Notes: generated by a model not told the origin, from the letters alone. Numbered from the stretch's first letter, positions 27,130 to 35,253 are shown. The stretch is 51,634 nt of DNA from Halochromatium glycolicum (GCF_016584085.1 NZ_NRSJ01000036.1:1-51634), one strand, 5' to 3'. Program-made: numbers and translations.

Positions 27130-27807
27130 TCAGAGCAGGCCGCGCTCGGCGAACGAGGTGCCTTCGCCTTCGCCGATGATGATGTGGTCGAGCACGCGCA
27201 CATCGATCAGGTCGCAGGCGTCGCAGAGCCTGCGGGTAATCCTGAGATCGGCTTGGCTCGGCTCGGCGACGCCGCTCGGATGGTTGTGCGCGAAGATCAC
27301 CGCTGCGGCGTTCCAGCGCAATGCCTCGGTGACGACCTCGCGCGGGTGGACGCTGGCGCCATCGATCGTGCCGCGGAACAGCTCGCGATACTCGATCACG
27401 CGGTGGCGGTTGTCGAGGAACAGGCAGGCAAAGACCTCGTGGGGCAGTCCGCGTAGCCTGAGCTTCAGGTAGTCGCGCGTCGCATCGGGGCTGGTCAGCA
27501 CGTTGCGGCCGGTGATCTGCTCGCGCAGATAACGGCGGTTCATCTCCATCACCGCCTGCAGCTGCACGTATTTCGCGGCCCCGAGCCCCTTTGCCTGGCA
27601 GAACTCGCGTTGACTTGCGGCGAGCAGATTGGCTAGACCTCCGAAGGTCCCGAGCAGATCGCGGGCCAAGTCGATCGCGCTCTTGCCGGTGACGCCGGTG
27701 CGTAGAAAGATTGCAAGCAGCTCGGCATCGGTCAGCGCTTCGGCGCCTCGTGTTAGCAGCTTCTCGCGCGGGCGCTCGTCCTTCGGCAGGTCGGTGATCT
27801 TGGTCAT
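27130..27807 (-). CDS. radC: RadC family JAMM/MPN+ protein
   Basis: About 225 residues from ATG 27807 (MTKITDLPKDERPREKLL); a start at 27846 would add 13. An N-terminal helix-hairpin-helix-like part (GLGAAKYVQLQAVMEMNRRYL) precedes the JAMM metalloprotease-like domain with the metal motif AHNHPSG and downstream SQAD. The historical link to DNA repair has been withdrawn and the true function of RadC is unknown. Its position upstream of rpmB-rpmG is conserved in gammaproteobacteria. Confidence 0.93.
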   Translation of the reverse strand: MTKITDLPKDERPREKLLTRGAEALTDAELLAIFLRTGVTGKSAIDLARDLLGTFGGLANLLAASQREFCQAKGLGAAKYVQLQAVMEMNRRYLREQITGRNVLTSPDATRDYLKLRLRGLPHEVFACLFLDNRHRVIEYRELFRGTIDGASVHPREVVTEALRWNAAAVIFAHNHPSGVAEPSQADLRITRRLCDACDLIDVRVLDHIIIGEGEGTSFAERGLL

Positions 27808-27960
27808 GCGCTTATCTTTGGGATTTTCCTTCCAAAAAAGCGCCATCGAGTGAGCGCCTTTGCACTCGTGCTTACAGGCTGTTTAGACCCGGTCGCCCAA
27901 TGTGGAGCGACGGGATCAGGATAGGCCGAGGAAATCCCCATCATCAAGACGTCGCCGGAT

Positions 27961-27992
27961 GTTGTCTCGGTGACAACACCGCGAGATGTTGT
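27961..27992. promoter_or_regulatory. Overlapping inverted repeats, candidate operator of tumE-tumA
   Basis: GTTGTC tcggt GACAAC (27961-27977) overlaps ACAACA ... TGTTGT (27973-27992). It lies 12-44 bp before the toxin ATG, next to an AT-rich TTATTATTAC stretch that could be the -10 region. Toxin-antitoxin operons are commonly autorepressed through such sites, so an operator role is likely but inferred. Confidence 0.5.
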
Positions 27993-28004
27993 TATTATTA
28001 CAGC

Positions 28005-28308
28005 ATGCCGGCGACCTTGATCCAGAAACGCCGTATCAAACTCCGGGAAGACGTCTTCGTGGATCTGTCGATTTGGCAGCTCCCGGTGCCGCTTCCTGGT
28101 AGTGCGCATCCGTAGCGCGCATCCTTTCAAGCATCGATTGGCCCTGGTCGTCAATGGCGTCTGCGTGCTGCGCTACGACAACGAGGCCGGCAAGGGCGAC
28201 CACAAGCACTTGGACGATCGCGAGATTCCCTACCAATTCACCGATCCGGATCGGCTGGTCGAGGATTTCTGGTCCGATGTCAGCCGCGTATTGTTCCGCC
28301 GGGACTAA
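28005..28308 (+). pseudogene. tumE: Toxin TumE-like (DUF6516), frameshifted
   Basis: Recognisable TumE/DUF6516 toxin split into two frames. The first frame runs MPATLIQKRRIKLREDV... to LPGSAHP and a stop at 28113-28115. The second carries SAHPFKHRLALVVNG, CVLRYDNEAGKGDHKHL, and ends VSRVLFRRD at 28308. The cause is visible: a 13-bp tandem duplication at 28099-28111 and 28112-28124 (12 of 13 identical) shifts the frame by one. Removing one copy restores LPGSAHPFKHRLALVV, the expected family sequence. TumE-type toxins pair with a downstream HTH antitoxin, which is intact here. The duplication could revert by slippage, or be a sequencing error. Confidence 0.8.
28099..28124 (+). repeat. 13-bp tandem duplication inside tumE
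   Basis: GTAGTGCGCATCC (28099-28111) is followed directly by GTAGCGCGCATCC (28112-28124), with one difference. Its length is not divisible by three and it breaks the toxin frame. Confidence 0.9.
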
Positions 28309-28381
28309 TCCAGACGGAGGAGCCGCCTATTTCCAGTATCTGGCGGCTTCTTGGTGTCCGGATCACATAAGTCGGGACAAT
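28307..28381 (+). repeat. 75-bp dispersed repeat, copy 1 (between tumE and tumA)
   Basis: From AATCCAGAC to AAGTCGGGACAAT, with an internal stem AGCCGCC/GGCGGCT. A second copy lies inverted at 33447-33521 with a handful of differences. Copy 1 overlaps the tumE stop codon and fills most of the 87-bp gap before tumA. The outer end TGTCCCGACTTATGTG (complement) resembles an insertion-sequence end, so this may be a relic of one (weak inference). Confidence 0.8.
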
Positions 28382-28395
28382 ATGAGGGGGAGGCC

Positions 28396-28743
28396 ATGAC
28401 CACACTGACGATCAATGTCGCCAACCTGGATGATGTGAAAGCCAGCATGCGGGCCGGCTTTCGCGGCGAGCCGCAGGGCTGCGCGTACACCTTCCAGACG
28501 GCGTCCGACCTACTCTCCACACTGACGGCCAACCGCTGGGCCATCCTTAAAGCGCTGACCGGGGCGGGACCGTTGGGCGTGCGCGAGTTGGCCCGGCGCG
28601 TTGGCCGCGATGTCAAGGGGGTGCATACCGATGCGCAGCTCATGGTTGGCTGCGGGCTGATCGACAAGACCGCTGATGGCAAGTTGCACCTACCCTATGA
28701 TGAGGTGCGCTTGGAGCTAGTGGCCCGCGCGCAGGCGGCATAG
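28396..28743 (+). CDS. tumA: Antitoxin TumA-like winged-helix protein
   Basis: The 115-residue protein starts at ATG 28396 with GGGGGAGG just upstream. An N-terminal part (about 1-45, TINVANLDDVKASMRAGF) precedes a winged helix-turn-helix (about 45-105, NRWAILKALTGAG, LGVRELARRVGRDVKGVH, GLIDKTADGKLHLPYDEV), typical of the antitoxin paired with TumE/DUF6516. It probably binds the toxin and represses the operon. The gene is intact although its toxin is broken, and a 75-bp repeat separates them. Confidence 0.83.
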   Translation: MTTLTINVANLDDVKASMRAGFRGEPQGCAYTFQTASDLLSTLTANRWAILKALTGAGPLGVRELARRVGRDVKGVHTDAQLMVGCGLIDKTADGKLHLPYDEVRLELVARAQAA

Positions 28744-28828
28744 TGGCTGTTGGCGCAAGGCGTCGCGTGCATCGAAAAGCCCTTCATAACGACGAAGCAA
28801 CTGCGGCGATCTCGTGGAGCGATCGGGT

Positions 28829-30103
28829 ATGATTGAGAGGATGACTGGCAGCGATCAGGCATTCGACTCAATGGCCTCCGCGGCGCCTCGCGCAGTCGAG
28901 ACGGTATCGCGCGCGCCGCGCGTGCTGCTCGGCATTAGCGGCGGCATCGCTGCCTACAAGAGTGCGGATCTGGTGCGGCGTTTGATCGAGCGCGGCGCTG
29001 AGGTCCGGGTCGTGATGACCGAGGCGGCGCGGGCCTTTATCACGCCGTTGACATTGCAGGCGTTGAGTGGGCATCCGGTGCGCAGTGAGCTGCTCGATCC
29101 GGAGGCCGAGGCAGGCATGGACCACATCGCGCTCGCGCGCTGGGCGGATCAGGTGGTGATCGCGCCGGCGACGGCCGATCTGATCGCGCGCCTTGCTCAT
29201 GGCCTCGCCAATGATCTGCTGACGACCCTGGTGCTGGCGACGCAGGCGCCGCTGACGTTGGCGCCGGCAATGAATCATCAGATGTGGGCGCATCCGGCGA
29301 CTCAGGAGAACATCGCGCGTCTGGCTGCGCGAGATGTACGGCTCCTCGGCCCCGATTCCGGGTCGCAGGCCTGCGGTGAGGTCGGGTCCGGTCGCATGGT
29401 CGAGCCGGCAGAGATCGCGGCGGTACTGCTGCCGGGCAGCGGTGGGGGTCTGCAGGGGGTCCAGGTGCTGATGACGGTCGGCCCAACGCGCGAGGCGATC
29501 GACCCGGTGCGTTTCATCGGCAATCGCAGCTCGGGCAAGATGGGCTATGCGTTGGCTGCGGCATTACAGCAGCGTGGGGCGCAGGTGACCGCGGTGGCGG
29601 GGCCGACGAGCATTGCACCTGGACCTGGCCTCGCGCCGATCGCGGTCGAGTCGGCGCTGGAGATGGAGGCCGAGGTCATGGAGCGTGTCACCGATTGCCA
29701 GATGTTCATCGCCGCCGCCGCGGTGGCGGACTATCGTCCGGAGACGTCGGCATCGGCAAAGATCAAGAAGGACGCCGACAGCATCGGGCTGCGGCTCGTG
29801 CGCAATCCAGATATCCTGGCGCGCGTCGCGGCGCTGGACAAGCCGCCCTTCACCGTTGGCTTCGCTGCCGAGACCGATCAGGTCGAGGTGCACGCGCGCG
29901 CGAAGCTGGAGGCCAAGCGGCTCTCGATGATCGCTGCGAATCAGGTCGGCTCCGGCGAGGGCGGGTTCGAGTCCGACCGCAACGCGCTGATCTGTCTCTG
30001 GCGCGAAGGCCGGCGCGAACTGCCGATGATGCCGAAGCCCGCATTGGCGGCGGCGCTCGCGGCGCTGATCGAGGAGCGTTATGGCGCACAGATTGCAGGT
30101 TAA
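28829..30103 (+). CDS. coaBC: Bifunctional phosphopantothenoylcysteine decarboxylase / phosphopantothenate-cysteine ligase
   Basis: Catalyses two consecutive steps of coenzyme A synthesis. The CoaC half (about 30-205) has GISGGIAAYKSADLVRRL, the catalytic histidine in MDHIALARWAD, the substrate clamp PAMNHQMW and the cysteine in ACGEVGSGRM. The CoaB half has GPTREAIDPVRFIGNRSSGK, AAAVADYRP and the lysines in SAKIKKD. From ATG 28829 it has 424 residues; GTG 28814 and ATG 28841 are alternatives. The N-terminal 30 residues are not conserved. The end overlaps dut by 23 bp. Confidence 0.95.
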   Translation: MIERMTGSDQAFDSMASAAPRAVETVSRAPRVLLGISGGIAAYKSADLVRRLIERGAEVRVVMTEAARAFITPLTLQALSGHPVRSELLDPEAEAGMDHIALARWADQVVIAPATADLIARLAHGLANDLLTTLVLATQAPLTLAPAMNHQMWAHPATQENIARLAARDVRLLGPDSGSQACGEVGSGRMVEPAEIAAVLLPGSGGGLQGVQVLMTVGPTREAIDPVRFIGNRSSGKMGYALAAALQQRGAQVTAVAGPTSIAPGPGLAPIAVESALEMEAEVMERVTDCQMFIAAAAVADYRPETSASAKIKKDADSIGLRLVRNPDILARVAALDKPPFTVGFAAETDQVEVHARAKLEAKRLSMIAANQVGSGEGGFESDRNALICLWREGRRELPMMPKPALAAALAALIEERYGAQIAG

Positions 30104-30539
30104 GGTCCTGGACGACCGACTGGGGGGCGGGTTTCCGCTGCCCGGCTATGCGACCGCCGGCTCGGCCGGACTGGACCTGAGGGCGATGCTCCCAGCCCCG
30201 CTTAGCCTTGCGCCCGGCGCGGTCGAGCTGATCCCGACCGGGCTCGCGATCCACATCGCGGACCCGCAGTTGGCCGCCGTGATCCTGCCGCGCTCTGGAC
30301 TCGGCCATCGCCATGGCATCGTGCTCGGTAATCTCGTCGGATTGATCGATTCCGATTACCAGGGCGAGCTGATGATCTCGTGCTGGAACCGCGGGCAGGA
30401 TGTCTTTTGCATCGAGGTCGGCGAACGGATCGCACAGCTTGTCCTAGTGCCGGTGGTGCACGCGCAGCTGGAGCTGGTGGAGCGTTTCGACGACAGCGCA
30501 CGCGGCGAGGGCGGCTTCGGTCATAGCGGTCGGCACTGA
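30081..30539 (+). CDS. dut: Deoxyuridine 5'-triphosphate nucleotidohydrolase
   Basis: Trimeric dUTPase that removes dUTP and supplies dUMP for thymidylate. All five motifs are present in 152 residues: AGLDL, PRSGLG, GLIDSDYQGEL, GERIAQLVL and the C-terminal arm RGEGGFGHSG. The ATG lies within the 3' end of coaBC, the conserved coaBC-dut coupling. Confidence 0.96.
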   Translation: MAHRLQVKVLDDRLGGGFPLPGYATAGSAGLDLRAMLPAPLSLAPGAVELIPTGLAIHIADPQLAAVILPRSGLGHRHGIVLGNLVGLIDSDYQGELMISCWNRGQDVFCIEVGERIAQLVLVPVVHAQLELVERFDDSARGEGGFGHSGRH

Positions 30540-30669
30540 GATTGAGCCGACCACGCGTCATTTCGTTTTCCGGTGGCGTGCCCTGATGATCGTTAGGGCT
30601 TCTTGAGATGAGCGCTGAACGATCAGCCCTCGGCTGGTTTTCGAATAGGTATTGACTAGAGGATCTCCG

Positions 30670-31566
30670 ATGTCGCTCGCTGCAGAAAGCGCCCACAACA
30701 TCGCCCGTGTCCTGATCGAGGCGCTGCCCTATATCCGGCGTTTCTCGGGCAAGACCATGGTCATCAAGTACGGTGGCAATGCGATGGTCGAGCAGCCGCT
30801 CAAGGACGGCTTCGCGCGCGACATCGTGCTGATGAAGCTGGTCGGGATCAACCCGGTCATCGTCCATGGCGGGGGGCCGCAGATCGGCGATCTACTCAAG
30901 CGGCTCGGCAAGGTGACCGAGTTCGTCCAAGGCATGCGGGTGACCGACCGCGAGACCATGGACGCGGTCGAGATGGTGCTCGGCGGCACGGTCAATAAAG
31001 AGATCGTGAACCTGATCAACCGGCATGGTGGCGCTGCGGTCGGTCTGACCGGCAAGGACGGCGACCTGATCCATGCGCGCAAGCTGGTCGTGCAGCGCGA
31101 CGCCCCGGAGCTGGCCGCGCCCGAGATCCTGGACCTCGGCCACGTCGGTGAGGTCGACAGCATCGATCCGAGTGTCGTCAATATGCTGGTCCAAGGCGAC
31201 TTCATCCCGGTGATCGCGCCGATTGGGGTCGGCAAGGACGGCTTCTCGTACAACATCAATGCCGATCTGGTCGCCGGCAAGATGGCCGAGGTATTGCAAG
31301 CCGAGAAACTGATCCTGCTGACCAATACCGCCGGTCTGCTCGACCAGCAGGGTGAATTGATCCGTCAGCTCGATGTCGCGCGCGTCAATGCATTGGTGGC
31401 CGAGGGCGTGATCCACGGCGGCATGCTGCCGAAGACGCGGTGCGCGCTGGAGGCGGTACAAGGCGGTGTCCGTGCGGCCCATATCCTCGATGGCCGGGTC
31501 GAGCATGCGGTGCTGCTGGATCTCTTTACCGATGAGGGGGTCGGCACCCTGATCAGTGGCCGTTGA
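30670..31566 (+). CDS. argB: N-acetylglutamate kinase
   Basis: Second step of arginine synthesis, phosphorylating N-acetyl-L-glutamate. It has 298 residues from ATG 30670, with AGAGGA about 8 bp upstream. Motifs include VIKYGGNAM, VHGGGPQIGDLLKRLGK, GLTGKDGDLI and LTNTAGLLD. The N-terminal helix before the kinase core (SLAAESAHNIARVLIEALPY) is the feature of hexameric, arginine-inhibited enzymes, so feedback inhibition and possible PII control are likely (inference). It lies 130 bp after dut. Confidence 0.95.
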   Translation: MSLAAESAHNIARVLIEALPYIRRFSGKTMVIKYGGNAMVEQPLKDGFARDIVLMKLVGINPVIVHGGGPQIGDLLKRLGKVTEFVQGMRVTDRETMDAVEMVLGGTVNKEIVNLINRHGGAAVGLTGKDGDLIHARKLVVQRDAPELAAPEILDLGHVGEVDSIDPSVVNMLVQGDFIPVIAPIGVGKDGFSYNINADLVAGKMAEVLQAEKLILLTNTAGLLDQQGELIRQLDVARVNALVAEGVIHGGMLPKTRCALEAVQGGVRAAHILDGRVEHAVLLDLFTDEGVGTLISGR

Positions 31567-32008
31567 ACGAGAGCGTCAGCGCGAAGCAAAGCGCCCGGAG
31601 GCCTGTCGTCTTTGAGCCTAGCACAAGATCGGCGTGCAGCCGAAACGCTCGTCTGGTCTGGGCCGGATGGGTGGCTTGGGCTGGGACTGCTGCGGGCGTG
31701 TCGCTGGGAAGAGAGGGCACGCCTCCCGCGGGGATGATGGCCGAACAACCCTGCGGGAGGGTCCCTGCCGCTGCGCCGGAGTCTGCCTAAGGCGATTTCT
31801 GTCAAAGCTCATACCGCCTTGCTGGTCTTTTCGCTCGCCTTCTTCGTCGCGCCGCCGGTCACATAGCCCGGCTATGCTCCCGGCGACGCTCCTCGAAGGC
31901 AAACGAACATCCTGCGCAATTCGGTACGAGCTTTTCCGACAATCGCCTAAAGGCTAGCCCAGCGCCGGCGCGGAAACTGCGATGGCGTCGACGCTTTCGT
32001 TTGCGCGC
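31567..32008. other. Intergenic region between argB and pyrE holding a 157-bp element
   Basis: The convergent argB and pyrE genes are separated by 442 bp containing element copy B (31791-31947). The first 220 bp show no gene or clear terminator. Confidence 0.55.
31791..31947 (+). mobile_element. 157-bp palindromic element, copy B
   Basis: Full copy in the same orientation as copy A, flanked by TAA at 31788-31790 and 31948-31950. It differs from copy A at only a few positions (for example CGAACATCC for CGAAAATCC, and CCGACAATC for CCGGCAATC near the right end). Confidence 0.85.
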
Positions 32009-32674
32009 TCAATGTGATGGGGGTTGGCTCGCGCAGCCGTATTCGTCGCGATATCGCTGCAGCGCTTCGAGCGTTCCCGGCGCGGTGGCATTGTGATGGG
32101 CGACATACTGGATCAGATCATCGAGCGTGACGATGCTCTGGACCGGAATACCATAGCGATTGCCGACCTCTTGGACCGCAGAGCGTTCGCCGTCCCCGCG
32201 CTCCTGGCGGTCCAGGGCGATGATCACCCCGGCGAGACGGGCGCCGGCACGCTCGAGCAAGGCGGCCGACTCCCGGATCGAGGTCCCGGCCGTGATGACA
32301 TCATCGATCAGCAGCACATCGCCCCGGAGCGGGCTGCCGACCAGCTCGCCGCCCTCGCCGTGGTCCTTGGCCTCCTTGCGGTTGAACGCGAAGGGGGTAT
32401 CCCGGCCGAGCTCGTGGGCGAGGGCGATGGCGGTCGCGGCGGCCAGCGGGATACCCTTGTAGGCTGGGCCGAACAGCACATCGGCCTGCAGCCCGCCCGC
32501 GATGATGGCTTGGGCGTAGAAATGGGCGAGCTTGCCGAGCTTGGCGCCGCTGTCGAAGCCGCCGGCATTGAAGAAGTAAGGGCTGATGCGGCCGGATTTC
32601 AGCGTGAAGCGGCCGAAGCGCAGGACCTCGGCGTCGATCGCAAAGCGGAGGAATTCACGTTGGTAGGAATGCAT
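32009..32674 (-). CDS. pyrE: Orotate phosphoribosyltransferase
   Basis: Makes orotidine monophosphate from orotate and PRPP in pyrimidine synthesis. It has 221 residues from ATG 32674 (MHSYQREFLRFAIDAEVLRF), chosen by family length; in-frame starts up to 32710 exist. Motifs include LKSGRISPYFFNAG, GPAYKGIPLA, FNRKEAKDHGEGG and the PRPP loop VLLIDDVITAGTS. It is convergent with argB, and in many gammaproteobacteria pyrE lies close to dut and coaBC. Confidence 0.96.
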   Translation of the reverse strand: MHSYQREFLRFAIDAEVLRFGRFTLKSGRISPYFFNAGGFDSGAKLGKLAHFYAQAIIAGGLQADVLFGPAYKGIPLAAATAIALAHELGRDTPFAFNRKEAKDHGEGGELVGSPLRGDVLLIDDVITAGTSIRESAALLERAGARLAGVIIALDRQERGDGERSAVQEVGNRYGIPVQSIVTLDDLIQYVAHHNATAPGTLEALQRYRDEYGCASQPPSH

Positions 32675-32745
32675 GGGTCCGATCTGTTGTCCGCGGCGAC
32701 CAGACATCATAGCGTGCGGCGATCGCTGCGTCTTCGCACGCTCCG

Positions 32746-33429
32746 ATGATCTCCGGAACGCTCCTGACCGCCTGGTTGGTCGGGCTGCTCGGCGGCGTGC
32801 ATTGCATCGGCATGTGCGGCGGCGTGGTCGCGACCCTCACGGCCGGGCTGCCGCGCGAAGAGCGGGCCCAAATCGCCCGCCAACTGCCGTTTCAACTCGC
32901 CTACAACATCGGCCGTATCGGCAGCTACACGCTCGCCGGGGCGCTCATGGGTGCGCTGGGCGCGGTTGCGCTCGAGCTCGTGCCCTTGCACCTGACCCAG
33001 CGAATCCTCTACGGCGTCGCGGCGGCGTTCATGCTGGCGCTCGGGCTCTATCTTGGAGGCTGGTGGCAGGGCCTGACCCGCGTCGAGCGGCTCGGGGCCC
33101 TGCTCTGGCAGCGGATCGAGCCGCTCGGGCGGCGTTTCATCCCTGTCAGGCGCTGGTGGCAGGCGCTCGCGGTTGGTCTGGTCTGGGGCTGGCTGCCGTG
33201 CGGTCTCGTCTACAGCGTCCTGATCTGGTCGGCCGGCTCGGGTAGCGCGCTTCAGGGCGCGCTGCTGATGCTGCTGTTCGGTCTCGGCACCCTGCCGAAC
33301 CTGCTCGGGATTGGTCTCTTGGCAGGCGCGGCGGCTCGTCTGATCGAACAGCGCTGGCTGCGTCAGGCTGCAGGAGCGCTGGTGATCGGCTTTGCGCTCT
33401 ACGCATTCTGGCAGCTGCTGGCGTTTTGA
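32746..33429 (+). CDS. TauE/SafE-like (DsbD_2 domain) membrane protein
   Basis: Polytopic inner membrane protein of 227 residues with about six helices. The first helix carries HCIGMCGG and a later one LPCGLVYS, the paired cysteine motifs of the COG2836/DsbD_2 group, often annotated sulfite exporter TauE/SafE. Members are frequently found near cbb3 oxidase genes and are thought to move metal or reductant, but no oxidase gene is here. Divergent from pyrE. A 75-bp repeat begins 18 bp after its stop. Confidence 0.8.
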   Translation: MISGTLLTAWLVGLLGGVHCIGMCGGVVATLTAGLPREERAQIARQLPFQLAYNIGRIGSYTLAGALMGALGAVALELVPLHLTQRILYGVAAAFMLALGLYLGGWWQGLTRVERLGALLWQRIEPLGRRFIPVRRWWQALAVGLVWGWLPCGLVYSVLIWSAGSGSALQGALLMLLFGLGTLPNLLGIGLLAGAAARLIEQRWLRQAAGALVIGFALYAFWQLLAF

Positions 33430-33446
33430 GCTGGCGCTGCTCGGCC

Positions 33447-33521
33447 ATTGTCCCGACTTATGTGATCCGGACACCAAGAAGCCGCCAGATACAGGCAATA
33501 AGCGGCTCCTCGGTCTGGATT
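33447..33521 (-). repeat. 75-bp dispersed repeat, copy 2
   Basis: Inverted copy of the 75-bp repeat found at 28307-28381, with the same ends and the same GCCGC/GCGGC stem. It lies 35 bp from element copy C and 18 bp from the preceding stop codon. Confidence 0.8.
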
Positions 33522-33556
33522 GGTGCCGCTGGAACAATAAGGGAGAACGGCTCTTA

Positions 33557-33713
33557 GGCGATTGCCGGAAAAGCTCGTACCGAATTGCGCAGGATTTTCG
33601 TTTGCCTTCGAGGAGCGTCGCCGGGAGCATAGCCGGGCTATGTGACCGGCGGCGCGACGAAGAAGGCGAGCGAAAAGACCAGCAAGGCGGTATGAGCTTT
33701 GACAGAAATCGCC
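33557..33713 (-). mobile_element. 157-bp palindromic element, copy C
   Basis: Full copy in reverse orientation, flanked on the plus strand by TTA at 33554-33556 and 33714-33716. The right-hand triplet is the stop codon (TAA on the minus strand) of the yggT gene, so the element abuts that reading frame exactly. Confidence 0.85.
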
Positions 33714-34289
33714 TTAGAACGGGCTGCCGGTGAGTAGACGCAACGGCGGCAGCAGCAACATCTGCAGCAGAACCAGCCCGATCATCACCACCATCGGTGA
33801 CAGATCGATGCCACTCATTGGCGGAAGCAGGCGCTGGGCGGGCCGCATGATCGGGTCCGTCACGTCGCTGAGGAGCATCACGCCGGGGTTGTAGGGATCG
33901 GGGTTGACCCAACTGAGGATCACCCGGATCAGCACCGCGAACAGGAAGATGCTGATCACGAGCGAGACCAGTGCCGGCAACGCCCAGCCGAGCGCGGCGA
34001 GTGGATTGCGTCCAAGCCCCATCAGCATCGAGAGCAGCGCAAGCTCGCAGGCCTTTAGAAGCCACGCGAGCACGATCGCAGCGAAGTCCACTCCGGCATA
34101 GCCTGGGATGACCTTGCGCAGTGGCCGCAGCACCGGCGAGGTGAACTTGACCACGAACTGCGAGATCGGGTTGTAGAAATCAGCGCGCACCCATTGCAGC
34201 AGGAAACGGATGATGACCAGTGCGATAAACAGACCGAATAGGGTCTTGACCAGGAAGATCAGCGGATTGGTGAAGTAGGCTTCGGTCAT
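33714..34289 (-). CDS. yggT: YggT family membrane protein
   Basis: Integral membrane protein of 191 residues made of two YggT repeats, each with a pair of hydrophobic helices and a conserved Asp/Pro-containing loop (RADFYNPISQFVVKFTSPVL in the first, NPDPYNPGVMLLSDVTDPIM in the second). Relatives in cyanobacteria and Gram-positives affect division or osmotic tolerance; the gammaproteobacterial role is unclear. It overlaps proC by 4 bp. Its stop codon coincides with the flanking triplet of element copy C, so the extreme C-terminus (TGSPF) may or may not be original. Confidence 0.9.
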   Translation of the reverse strand: MTEAYFTNPLIFLVKTLFGLFIALVIIRFLLQWVRADFYNPISQFVVKFTSPVLRPLRKVIPGYAGVDFAAIVLAWLLKACELALLSMLMGLGRNPLAALGWALPALVSLVISIFLFAVLIRVILSWVNPDPYNPGVMLLSDVTDPIMRPAQRLLPPMSGIDLSPMVVMIGLVLLQMLLLPPLRLLTGSPF

Positions 34290-35122
34290 TGTTCGTCCCC
34301 GATCAGATCAGAAAGCTCGCGCGCGCGCCGTCGGGCTGCCGCAACGGCCCGCAGCGTCAGGCCAGGCAGGCCGCTCTCTTCAAAGGCCGCGATCGCACGC
34401 TCGGTGGTTCCGCCCGGCGAGGTCACGCGCTGACGCAGCTGCCGCGGCGATTCATCGCTCTCGACCGCCATCCGAGCCGCGCCGAGGGCGGTTTGGATCG
34501 TGAGCAGCCGCGCCGTCTCCTGGTCCAGGCCTTCTGCGATTGCGGCGGCCTCGAGCGCCTCCATGAATAGGAAGAAGTAGGCCGGGCCGCTGCCCGAGAG
34601 CGCGGTCACGGTATCGAGCTCGGCCTCGGTATCGACCCAGCGCGTGAGCCCGCCTGCACGTAGTACCTCTTCGGCAAGATTGCGCTGCTCTGCGTTGGTG
34701 TCAGCACCGGCATGCAGGCCGATTGCGCCGGATTGCACCAGCACAGGGGTGTTCGGCATGGCGCGGACCAGCGGCACGGAGCCGCCGAGCCACCCCATGA
34801 TCGTCGCCTCGCGCACGCCAGCCATCACTGAGATGAGCAGCGGATGCGGGGTGTGCAGCAGCGCAGCGAGCTCGCGGCAGGCATCCGCCGCCACTTGCGG
34901 TTTGACGCAGAGCACGATGACCTCGGCGTCGGTGACCGCCTCGGCGGCCTGCTCGCTCACCGGCACACCAAAGTTGCTGGCGAGCTGCTCGCGCTTCTCG
35001 TGGTCAGGGTCGCAGACTCGAAGGCCGGCCGGGTCATAGTCATCGGCGATCAGACCGGCGATCAGGCTGCGCGCCATGTTGCCGCCGCCAATGAACGCGA
35101 TACGGGTTTGGGTCATGGGCAT
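34286..35122 (-). CDS. proC: Pyrroline-5-carboxylate reductase
   Basis: Final step of proline synthesis, NAD(P)H reduction of pyrroline-5-carboxylate. About 278 residues from ATG 35122 (ATG 35116 is an alternative, and a longer frame to 35233 is not supported). It has a Rossmann motif (RIAFIGGGNMARSLIAGL), VKPQV, RAMPNTPVLV and the C-terminal signature LSGSGPAYFFLFMEAL then RVTSPGGTTERAI. It belongs to a conserved group reading rph, rdgB, yggS, proC, yggT on the minus strand, although the usual hemW is absent here. Confidence 0.95.
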   Translation of the reverse strand: MPMTQTRIAFIGGGNMARSLIAGLIADDYDPAGLRVCDPDHEKREQLASNFGVPVSEQAAEAVTDAEVIVLCVKPQVAADACRELAALLHTPHPLLISVMAGVREATIMGWLGGSVPLVRAMPNTPVLVQSGAIGLHAGADTNAEQRNLAEEVLRAGGLTRWVDTEAELDTVTALSGSGPAYFFLFMEALEAAAIAEGLDQETARLLTIQTALGAARMAVESDESPRQLRQRVTSPGGTTERAIAAFEESGLPGLTLRAVAAARRRARELSDLIGDEQ

Positions 35123-35253
35123 AAAGGACGATATTCCGTGCAGTCGGTTGCAGAGGTAGTCGGACTGAGAGACCCTATCAAAGCAGCCCCTTGACTCGCG
35201 CAAGCTTCTGATCCAACTGGCCTCAGGGGCCATAGGGTATTCTGTTAGGGTTT

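Noticed and set aside
32707..34065. A 452-codon minus-strand frame over the TauE/SafE-like gene and both repeats
   Set aside because: It crosses the 75-bp and 157-bp repeats and is antisense to a clear membrane protein gene.
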